This document shows, one piece after another, positions 12,501-24,500 of a DNA stretch of 64,000 nt. Numbering within the stretch: the stretch's first letter is position 1; every line of letters begins with the position of its first letter. The notes beneath the pieces were generated by a model. That model was given only the letters and a program-made list of their open reading frames with translations. It was not told the DNA's origin and did no database searches. Position numbers and translations under genes: made by a program. The DNA comes from Distichodus sexfasciatus (lineage: Eukaryota > Chordata > Actinopteri > Characiformes > Distichodontidae), in the NCBI GenBank assembly GCA_032718565.1, contig JAVGVS010000459.1:212063-276062 (forward strand), in the 5' to 3' direction.

Positions 12501-15500
12501 TGTGAAACAAAGCCAAGCAACTCACCTATTTACAAAAACATAAGAACCTGGGTGCAGAAAAATGGCATGCGGTGCAGTGGACGGAGGAGTCAAAATTTAT
12601 AATATCTGGCTGTAGCAGAAGGCAAAGCAGAAGCCCCAGAATCACGTTGTGGACTCAAGATGAGGATCACTTGGCAGAAACAAGCTCAGAGTTGCTCTTG
12701 TCTTTATACACAGTTGTGTGTAAAACACAATTCAGGTGCAAGAAATGATGATGTATAAAGGCAAAAGTACTACTGCACTTATTTCTGCCATGTGATGTAA
12801 ACACTTCTTCCAAAACTAAGGTCTTCAAGGAGCTGTGCTGGAGTAAAAAAACATTCTAAAGTTGTTATACCAAGCCAGTGGTGTGAGATGGCTTTGAAAT
12901 GAGTCAGAAAGTGTTCAAGGCTGCCAATGTTCTTTACCTAAGATTTAATCCACATTCAGCTAAATGTTAGAAATAAAAAAAAGATCTATTACGAAACCTC
13001 CAAGAGGAACACTCTGGTAAAAGAGTACTTTTTTTACTCAGCCTGCCCTGTGTATTATGATTGTATATTCATATGTGATTTGATAGTCTATTTTAAACAT
13101 GTTGAATTGACAGACATTCTTTATAGAGCTCAGTTCAGACTACATGCAGACAAATTGCACATGGAATATGAAACTACCTGGGACACTGACAGTTGACCCA
13201 ATCCTTGGCAGACTGCAGAGGTGTTGCACCTTTCCTCGTGAGGGAGGACATTTTAGGCAGCGTGACTGGGAGGTCCTCTACTGGAATCGCAACAGGACCA
13301 CATGATCCACAATGCACAATGGGAATTGGTGTACCCCAATACCGTTGCCTTGAGATCAGCCAGTCTCTCAGCTTTGAACTGGTCAAGTTTCCACCTATAT
13401 TTTTTTCCTGGGCTTTCTGGGTAATGGAGTCGAATGCTTCTTTTCGGGTCTGACCTGAGAACTACAAAGCACACAGATGTATAGTACATTATACTTTAGG
13501 ATAATCAAACTGTATGGATATTCAAACCAAGAATTAACAGGCAATTATTTCAAGGGATTATTCCCAAGACACACAAGTCCCAGTAATTCTTAAATCTTGC
13601 TTTTCTGTTTCACAATTTAAAAGCTACAAAAAATCTATTCACAGCCACAATTAAAAAATTAGTACACAAGAATCTGGGTGTTGCTGGCCTAGTGGTAGAA
13701 CACTCGCCTTTGGACCAAGAGGTTGTGGGTTCGAATCCGACCTCTGGTATTACTGTCCCTGAAATAAGGAACTGTAAGTCGCTCTGGATAAGAGCATCTG
13801 CTAAATGCTGTAAATGTAAATATAAGAATCTTAACACATTCTCATGACAGCTTGATTGGAATGTTATGCTAGAATAAGAAAAAACTTCTTGCTAACTTGT
13901 TAGTGAAGCTGTGACAAGATTCCTTATTGTAAACATGACTCCCTTTTTAACAAAAATATTTATTTAGGAAGACTTTGGCTCGTGCATCCTTATGTTTTAA
14001 GCCACACCGGTGAAATGTAACAGCAGAAACCCTGGAGTGTGCGCTGCTGCCTTCTAGAGTTGGATGTGGTCTTGGTCTTGTCACAGTCTCGACGGTCTAT
14101 TGTCTTGGTCTTGTCTTGGTCTCGGATCTCTCGGTCTTGTCTTGGTCTCGCTGTCTCAGATCGACATAGTGGTCAGGAGATTTGGAGCCAACAGTATCCA
14201 TGACACACAACGTAACGTTCGATAATGCAACATTATTATTATTTCGCCTTTCGCGCGCTTCAAATGCAACCCTTCAAATGCAACCAATCAATGACATACA
14301 TGTATTTTGTTGTGATTCAGACATTGACGCTCATCCAATCAAAATACGCAAGTGTAGCGCTAGTTAAACGTAAGATCCAGCATCATAGTGAGCAGTAAGC
14401 CTAGTCAGTCAGTTACAGTAATGTCAGAAGTAGTAGGCTAGTCAGTAAGTTACAGAAATAATGTCAGCGAATTCTTCAGTCATAAAGTTGGCGTTCATAG
14501 AACACAAAGAGTTTTTTTTGCAGCATAGGTTCAACATATATGCTCCACATATTTTTCTTTTTAATTAAAAGAATTACACAAATATTATATTTCTGTGAAA
14601 CATATACTGTTATGAGAAATACACCATTTAAAAAGGAAACCATAAGGTAGCATTTTTCGATGCGGTAGCGTAAATCAATAGCCTCTGCTATCGATAAACA
14701 CCCTGAAAGGTAAGCTAGCCAGTAGCCATCTACCCATCTTCAAACTCTTTTACCTACCTTTCCAACCTCAGATGACCAGATCATGTATATGTATTATAGT
14801 ATTTGTATTGTATTGTATTATTATCGCGTGTTCTTCTCACACACGCGGTAGACATTATTTAGGGACAGATTTATTTATTTTTTTGCAAGCTTCTCTGCAG
14901 ACAACATTTCTGGTGAAGAGTGTAACTACATGCTAAGTACAGGTAGCTAGCTCTATCAGTTCATATCATACAGTGTAATTTGGCTAGTACTACTACAATG
15001 GGACATGATGCAATTTCAAGTTTATAATTGTGTATCTTCAATTTGATGTTAAATTTCATCTACAAATTAAGTATAATTGAAATCAGTTACATATTTCCCA
15101 TTCTTTAGACAGTTGTTGGAGGTGTTAGCTATTTTGTCAGATGACTTTGGGGCCAGTCAGTACCCGTCATGTCAGTCCTTAACAGCACACAAAAGTTAAG
15201 GGAGTCTCTCTTTTTTTTTGGTCTCGGTCTTGGTCTCGCCTCGACTTTGTCTTGGTCTTGACTCGGTCTGTCTTGGTCTTAGTCTTGGTCTTGTCTGGGT
15301 CTCGATACCTTCTGGTCTTGACTACAAGTCTACTGCCTTCCCACATATGTCACAGTTGTATACCTCAGCAGAGTTGATTAGAGTTTGAGTTCCGCTGTCT
15401 TCGCTCTTAAGGACTGTTTTCCAGCTCAAGCCCAGATCCCTAGCCACACACGCATCTTCCACACTGCAGTCAGGAATACCTGTTACACATAAATACAATA

Positions 15501-18500
15501 AGTATAAATCTTTTCACTATAATCAAAGCAATTCAGTCACAGTGAACCTGTCTGCACTGAGCTTGTTAAAGACCATCTGGACATTTGGGCCAAGCTAAAT
15601 TAAACATGAAATTACAGTTGATTCAGGGACTCCAAAAAAACAAGGGACACAGCATACAGTATATGTGAGAAGTACTAATGCAAGTATTCATATCATGCAA
15701 ATTCTCACCTATCACAGTGTCCAAGTGCTCCTGAAACTTTGTTTTAGCTGAGATAATTACTGGAATCTCACATCTGGTCAACAAGTTCAGGGCAGTGACT
15801 TTAGTGAGGGAGTCTAGAGGAAGAATTTCACAAAACAAATAGTCTACAAAACACTTTAATTATCTAGAAACTTAACAGATGTTGAGAAGCTTAAGTGATG
15901 AGAAGATTTAAAAATGAAATCAAAAATACACATTTGACTCAAACATGTGGGCTTGTCTTACTTCTCCCGGGCTGAAGGTCTCTGTGCAGAATTGGTGCTA
16001 AAAGGCTTGAGCCGTGCAAAAGACGATGAGAAGGAAGGATATAGATGAATGCTGCTCCAAACACAGCTTCAGGAGAAGATGTGTAGGCAGGCAGCACCTC
16101 ACCTGTCTCTGACCCCTCCACCTGAGAGAGGTAGAAAGATAAACAGTAAGTGTGAGTGAGAGAATGAAAGAGAGAGATTTGATTTTCAATTTTCAAAAAT
16201 GTTGGAAAGAATGGCAAACAGAACGCTTTGAGGTTAACATTTTTACAGTGTTGGTTTTAAAATGCCTATACATGAACACTGATAATGATGTTCATAGGAT
16301 CAGTAAAGTTACTACTGAGGTACTCATGAGCAAGGTACCGTCCCCAAGCACTGCTCCCCAGGCGCTGCCCTTGTCAGCTGCCCACTGCTCCTTCGCGGAT
16401 GGGTCAAATGCAGAGGTCACATTTCATTGTGGTGCACTGTGTGCTGTGCCATGCTGTGTTCACAATGACAAAGAATCACTCACTTTCACTTCACAGCACA
16501 ACCGGTTGTGCATAGAAGTGTCAAAACAAGGACAAGAAGCACTTTTCTAAGCACTCTGTGAAAACACAGCACACACTGCACTAACTCACCCACTCTGTAA
16601 ATAAAATTATGAACTTAATAAGCAAGGCCACTGCTTTCATCTCATAAAGGGGCAGAGAGACAGAGCAGCTGGCGCATATAACCTTGGACTGAAGACAACA
16701 CAAAGTAAAAAGAAACCAAAATATGTAACAGCACATGGGAGCTTAAATGGCCAAATAGTGATTTAAAATGAGCTTAAAATAAAGAAAGAAATTGGGCAGC
16801 ACAGCGACACTCAAGAGAAAAGCTTACCTTCAGAACATGGTCAAAATAGCAGCCTTTACATTCTCCAATCCAGTTGGCTTGCATCCCTTTCACGCCATAC
16901 CACTCTGGGAGATCAGCCAAGGCATCCAATAAAGGCTGAAAGATATGAAACTTCAATACCAATTCAGCTTAAAACAATAATATAACTGCTGAAGTGCATT
17001 TCTTTTTTTTTTTTTCTAAACATGAACAGATATCTTAAAATCAGGCTCAAGTTGATCCGCTGTGGCAACCTCCAACGTAAGAAGCCGAAAGAAGAATAAG
17101 AATAAGAATAAGGTTAAAGGTCTTATGGATTTTTTGATAAGAAAACGTGCAAATGTTCGAAGTTCATGATATTTTGATATGTATAAAAAGTCCTGGTTCC
17201 TTCAATCTAATGCTCACTGTATTCCAAACTAAATTAAGGCTAAATATTTTTCTTCAGGCATTCCAAATCACTAAGAGAAATAAGTTCAATATTTACACTA
17301 ATGATGCACGATAAGGGAATTATTGGTCGATGCTGATATCTGATAAGCATGAAAATATGTCTGCTTATGCTGATACAGCTCAGAATTTTGGCACAAAAAT
17401 AGCGCCATACCTCTGGCATTTGTAACACAATGCCAAGTCATGTGAGTGTGAAAGTAGAATCGAGTGAGGGCGGAGCATTCCGAGCGTAGTGTACAACATT
17501 TTAATAAAAAGTCACTTATCATACTATGCGGTGTACCTAGTCAAATAGGGCGCATGACACTCCATGTGCACTACGTAGTGCGTTGGGAGCCATATAGCTA
17601 CAACGCTGGCTATTTTCTGAGATGCATACTTCTGCATAGAAATGTATGATAAGAGCGTCTTACGTACCATACTATGAAGTGTGGCAGTACGAGGCTTGGG
17701 ACACAGCCCATATGCAAGCTCACAATCGCTAAGTGAGACAAAGTTTAAAAAAATTTCAAGCATGCAGGCAGGTTTGCACGGAAAGACAAGAGATTTGGTT
17801 AGCAAACTTTTCAACGCATGCTCAGAATTTTGGCAAGAAATAACGCCATACATTTTAAGACTGGAAAAAAAAATCTGAAAAAATTGGAAAAAAAAACTGA
17901 AAATATTGGGCAAATCTAAGCATCGGTCCATGATTCCAATATTATTGTGCATCCTTAATTTACACTATGGTATTCATCAGGACCTGGAATCATCAAGAAT
18001 ATCATATAACACTGCTATGATACAGTGGTCATGAGATGATAAAAGAGGGCAATACTTAAAATCTTGTACAAAGAACCAACTTTAAAATACTATTTCAAAA
18101 TATATTATAAATCGCCCTGTTTAATTAAAAAATAAAATGGTTACAAAACAACAGGCAATATGACTGCAAAATTAATTTACACATAAAATACTAACAACTA
18201 TCTATCCTTCCATCTTAGAACATGTATGAGAGCTGTGAGACAGCAGTGAGGTGTGCTGTAGGAGTGACAGCTCTAAGCCCCTTCTTGTTTGCTTTGGTGA
18301 TGGACAGCCTGACAGATGATGTTAGACAGGAGACTCCATGGACTATGATGTTTGCAGATGACATTGTGATCTGCAGTGAGAGCAGGGTGCAGGTAGAGGA
18401 AAGGCTAGAGAGGTGGAGATATGTACTGGAAAAGAGAGGAATGAAGATTAGTCGCAGCAAGACAGAATACATGTGTGTAAATGAGAGGGGCACAAGTGGA

Positions 18501-21500
18501 ACAGTGAAGTTACAGGGAGTAGAAGTAAAGAAGGTAGAGAACTTCAAGTACTAGGGGTCTACGGTCCAAAGCAACGTTGAGAGTGGAAAAGAGGTGAAAA
18601 AGTGTGCAAGCAGGTTGGAATGGGTGGAGAAAAGTGTCAGGTGTGATGTGAGATAAAAGGGTTTCAGCATGAATGAAAGGAAAGGTGTACAAGACAGTAG
18701 TGAGACCAGCCATGTTGTATGGTTTGGAGACAGTGCCAATGAGGAAAAGACAGGAGGCAGAACTGGAGGTTGCAGAGCTCAAGATGTTGAGGTTCTCTTT
18801 GGGAGTGACGAGGATGGATAGGAATGAGTACATCAGAGGGACAGCTCATGTTAGATGTTTTGGAGATAAAGTCAGAGAGGCCAAACTGAGATGGTTTGGA
18901 CATGTCCAGAGGAGTGACTGCATGATTACATAGGTAGAAGGATGCTGAGGTCGGAGCCACCAGGCAGGAGGCTGAGAGGAAGACCAAAAAGGAGATTTAT
19001 GGATGTAGTGAAAGAGGACATGAAGTTAGTTGGTGTGAGGGTAGAGGATGCAGAAGATGGGACTAAATGGAGACAGATGATTCGCTGTGGCGACCCCTGA
19101 AGGGAAAAGCCGAAAGAGAAAGAAGAAGATGATCTATCCTTCCATGTTATGTCGCTTATCTTGGTCTGGGCTGGAGTGGCCACAAACTAACCAAGAAGAC
19201 CTTCCCCTCCCCAGTCACTTCCTCTAGCTCCTCTTGGTGTCTTAACTGGCATATTTGTATTTGCTGTGCATGGAGCCCTACTGCCCTAAATGGCAGCCGA
19301 CTATGTAGATGCAGTAATAACTCAGATTCGGTCATTTTGACATGCATCTTTTTTAAAATTACGTAGATATTTCTACAACCCCAAATCAGAAAAAATTGGG
19401 ACAGTATGGAAAACGCAAATAAAAAAAGAAAGTAGTGATTTCTAAATTTATTTTGACTTGTATTTCATTGCAGACAATATGAGCACAAAATATTTCATGT
19501 TTTGTCTGGTCAACTTCAATTCATTTGTAAATATACATCCTTTCCTGTCATTCAGACCTGCAGCACATTCCAAAAAAGGTTGGGACAGGAGCAATTGTAA
19601 CCATCCACGGCAAAACCAGTCGCTTGTCGCAACGGAGGTTTCCGAGAAAACGACCAGTTATGTTGCGTGGGGTAAAATTTTGGATTTTTTTTTTTAGAGT
19701 TTTGAAACAGTGGAAGGTCTATACTGTACTGTTGTGAATAAATTTCGCTGAAAAACTTACCCTTTCCATCCTAAAAACGTGACTTACTTGAGGTGAGGTA
19801 TTCAATTCCAGCAGAATGTTAGTTTCTGTTTTGACCGCGCTACTTCAATATTTACGGTAAATCCACTCGTTGACTAGCGAGAAGATATTTCTTCGGAATC
19901 CATCTTCGTCTCCCGAGTTCAGTTAACCTAACGCAGGTAGGCTATCCATGTGACTGTGAATGCAGAGTAGGCTACCGTAAATACAAACACAGCCGCGACC
20001 GTACCAAGCGCCTGTGAGTGCTACGGCGACAGTCAACTTGAAAGGCAGATTTCTCCATTCCTCACTTGCCGTGACAGGAGAAACCCGATTCATTTGAATG
20101 TTGATATCTCAGTCATATTTCGTCCGATTCATTCGATATAGGCATCGTTTTAAAGCTTGATTTATGCCCTTTCATGAAAATACAATAACTCAATTTTGAA
20201 AATTTGCAACAAGCAACTGGTTTTGCCGTGGAGGGTCACAATTTAGGGCTAGTAATGAGGTAAATTGGTTAAATAATGATGTGATTTGAAACAGGTGATG
20301 TCAACAGGTGATTGTAATTATGATTTGGTACAAAAGCAGCATCCAAGAAAGGTCTAGTCCTTTAGGAGCAAAGATGGGCCGAGGATCACCAGTTTGCCAA
20401 CAAATACGTGAGAAAATTATTGAAATGTTTAAAAACAATATTTCTCAAAGAAAGATAGGAAGAGATTTGGATATTTCACCTTCAACAGTGCATAACATAA
20501 TTAAAAGATTCAAGGAATCTGGAGGAATGTCAGTGCGTAAAGGACAAGGGTGCAAGCCTAAGCTGAACAACCGTGATCTCCGATCCCTCCGGCGGCACTG
20601 CATCAAGAATCGTCATTCATCTATAAGCGATATCACCACATGGGCTCAGGACTACTTTGGCAAACCTTTGTCAAGTACCACAATACGTAGTTACATCCAC
20701 AAATGCCAGTTAAAACTGTACTGTGCCAAAAGGAAGCCCTATGTTAACAGTGTCCAGAAGCGCCATCAACTTCTCTGGGCTCGGAGGCATCTGGGATAGA
20801 CCATTATACAGTGGAAACGTGTACTCTGGTCAGATGAATCAGTATTTCAGGTATTTTTTAGGAGAAATGGATGCTGTGTGCTCCGGACCAAAGAAGAAAA
20901 GGATCATCCAGACTGTTACCAGCAACAAATCCAAAAGCCAGGGTCTGTCATGGTATGGGGTTGTGTCAGTGCCCTTGGCAAAGGTAACTTGCACTTCTGT
21001 GATGGCACCATTAATGCTGAAAAGTACATAGAGATTTTGGAGCACAATATGCTGCCTTCAAGAAGACATCTTTTGCAGTGACGCCCATGCATATTTTAAC
21101 AAGACAATGCAAAACCACATTCTGCACACATTACAAGGTCCTGGCTGCAGAAGAAGAGGGTACGGGTACTTGACTGGCCTGCCTGCAGTCCCGACCTGTC
21201 TCCAATAGAGAATGTGTGGCGCATTTTGAAGCGCAAAATGCGACAACGAAGACCCCGTACTGTTGCCCACCTTAAGACTTGTTTGCAGGAAGAATGGGAC
21301 AAAATTACACCTGAATCACTTCATCACTTGGTGTCTTCAGTCCCTAAACGTCTTTTAAGTGTTGTGAAAAGGAATGGCAACATTACAAAGTGGTAAATGC
21401 TTTACTGTTCCAACTTTTTTTTAAATGTGTTGCAAGAATCAAAATTGGAATACGTGTTTATTTTGAAAAAACAATAAAATTCATGAGTAACACATTAAAT

Positions 21501-24500
21501 AATGTGTTGTATTGTTTTCAAGGTAATACAGGTCAAAGATAATTTAACAAAGTCCTGTTTTCAGTTTGATTTTAATTTAACATACCGTCCCAACTTTTTC
21601 TAATTTGGGGTTGTAATATAAAACTCTATGAAAGTCATTTTATTCAGACTAATATCATAAAATGAAATGTTTAATACATAAAAGATGATTTAATACATAA
21701 AGTTACGATTTTTCGATCTTACGATGATAACAGCGATACAGCAAAACTCACAACATACAAACATACAAGCAGCATAATTGGTACAATATGTAGGGACGCT
21801 GCCGAGATATACGCATCTCCCGCCATGTGAGATGCTTCAAGGGGCTTTCAGACCGAACGCGACATCCGCTGCTTTTTTAATGTAGCGCAAACCCTTGGGC
21901 ATTAGTCTGCATAGTCTACACATTATCTGGGGTCTATGTTTGTAGTGAGCCCAAAGCAGGAAGAATAACACTGAACAATAACAATGACACTGTTTACTTA
22001 AGTATTTGTTTATTTATTGCAAGTCATATCATCACAGCATTCAACAACGTTATCGCATATTTTCCTGATATTGTGCAGCCCTATTCAATATTAGGGGTTT
22101 TTGAAATGAATGGCAATCTATGCATCGTGATGCAGGCGTGGGTGATTCTGCATCGATGCAGTGGCAGATCATAATCATTTATCCTGGGGGTTTTCAACCG
22201 GCTGTCCGCTGCCCCTAGTGGTCTGACATTCCAGGTGATCCATGACATGCAATCCAGTTTCACTACTGAAATCACTTTTCAAAAATTTTATTTATTTATT
22301 TAAAAAATAATACTCAGACTGCTTATTCTGAGTGGTGGTCCCTGGGACAGAAACAGTTGAAAACACTTGGACAATTTTAGTAAAAAAAATTCTAGGTTAA
22401 AAAAACATGTCCATACATGAGAAATTGCTAACATACCCTTTTGTATGTTAACGATTAGTCAGGTGCAATTATCAAATATTATGTGCAGTACACTGCTTCA
22501 AATATTACTTCTTATATTCAGATAGCAATGCGGCGTTGCTATTAAACCAATCACTCCATCACTAACAATTTTCTCTTTTTCATGTTTAGCATCATTCACA
22601 GCTTCTCGATAGCGTCTGGTGAATACATTCAAGCCCTCACTGACCACCAGCGTACGTACTCTCAACACTTTTCCAGCTTTTTGTAACACATAAAGACCAC
22701 GTGAAAGTCCAGACTTCAGTCCACAAACAAAAACCGACACAGAATCACACTCCCTCATGTGCGAACAGGAAAAGAGATGGAACAGACACACATATACCCA
22801 AACACAAACACACACCTCTGACCCAGGTGAAAAAATGAAGTGTCCCAAATGAAGTGAAACGTGGGAAAGTCACCAGTGGCATGTACAAATAACAAAGATG
22901 AGGCAATGCATAACAATGATCCTGGCAGCCAAGCGGCTCAGGTGGGCCCCGGGACAGTAAAAACAGAAGACATCAGAAGTCAGATCCAGCCAGTCTGATA
23001 TCTCGCTCCTCTCCGTCAAGTCCCATTAATAGCAGGGCTGTGCAAAATTCATAACTGAATTGAGAATGACCCATGAATTCCAATTCAATTCATGAGTTTG
23101 AGTTGAATTTTGAATTGAAGTAGCAAACCGGATGCAGAACTACAATTCAAATTTCAATTAAAGAAGTTGAATTAAAATTCACTGAAATTCAAAGAAATTC
23201 ATGAAAGATATTATTTAGGTGAAGTTTCACAATAACTTGGTATTGTGAATATTATTATTAAAAATATTATGTGCATTAAATATTCTACATAATGTGCAGT
23301 GTAAATTGCTTGTAAAATGTAATTTTATTGACACAAAAGTGCCATTCAAAGAACCAATAATTCAGTTTGATCCATTTAATGATCATTTTGTGTAACATTA
23401 TCTTTTGACGATTAGATGCAATTTTGACTTCCTGAGTTATATTCCTATATGTTAAAGTACTAAGATTGTAACAAAAACAATTCTCAGTATTCTCAACTCA
23501 TTATTCTGCATGTCCGAGGCAACTGGAAATCATTTTCAGAATTAAATTTATGCTTTGAAGCAGAATAAATGTTAAAATAGTTTTCTTTAAATTTATTTCT
23601 TTTAGTTATGTGACTGTGAGTCGAATGGGGATCAATTCTAAAATTCTGAATTTTTCACAGCCCTGATTAATAGTTAATAATAAATATCTCCCAAAAGGAA
23701 CTGCACACTTGGAACACAGAAATACAGAGAAAATCAGCACCTTCAACTTGTTAGCAGAGATAGGGGTTCTGAACTGGTTCTGTCCCAGGGACCACCATTC
23801 AGACTAAGCAGTAGTCTGTGGCCCACTGTGTAACCGTGTGTGTGTGAGTGGAAGGGGAGAATAATTGCCCTCAGTATCTGGTGTGACGCCCTTGTGCAAC
23901 AATAACTGCAACTAAACGTTTCCAGTAACTGTTGATCAGTCCTGCACATTAGCTTGGAGGAATTTTAGCCCATTCCTGTGTATTCAGAACAGCTTGAACT
24001 CTGGGATGCAGGTGGGTTTCCACAAATGAACAGCTTGCTTCAGGTCCTTCCACAACATTGCAATTAGATTCAGGTGTGTATGCTTAGGGTCACTGTCTTG
24101 CTGCATGATCCACTTCCTCTAGAGTTTCAGTTCACAGACAGATGCCCTAACATTTTCCTTTAGAATTCACTGGTATGAATCAGAATCCATTGCTCCATCA
24201 ATGACGGCAAGCCGTCCTGGTTCAGCTGCACCAAAACAGGCCTAAACCATACTACCACCACCATGTTTTACAGATGAGATAAATTTCTTATGATGGAATG
24301 AAGTGTTTTCCTTTCTCCAAACATAACACCTCTCATTTAAACTAAAAAAAACTCCTATTTTGGTTTCATCTGTCCACAAAACATTGTCCCCTTTGGCTTG
24401 TCCATGTGATCTTTAGCAAACTGCAGACGGGCGGCAGTGTTCTTTTTGGAGAGCAGTGGCTTTCTCCTTGCAACCCTGCCATGCAACCCACACCACTGTT

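Larger units (their letters stand above)
19376..21613 (+). mobile_element. Tc1/mariner element with a MITE inserted in its 5' part
   Basis: Terminal inverted repeats start CAACCCCAAATCAGAAAAA and end with its complement (TTTTTCTAATTTGGGGTTG), flanked by TA at 19374-19375 and 21614-21615. Without the nested element (19597-20238) the length is about 1.6 kb, normal for Tc1. It carries a transposase with three in-frame stops, so it is dead. Confidence 0.93.

Noticed and set aside
13676..13745. A tRNA gene
   Set aside because: A and B boxes are present, but the sequence continues into a LINE-type tail with target duplications. It is a SINE.
22498..22848. 116-codon minus-strand frame in lars2 intron 6
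   Set aside because: It has no known motif and no splice context, and part comes from GT-rich low-complexity DNA. Likely chance.
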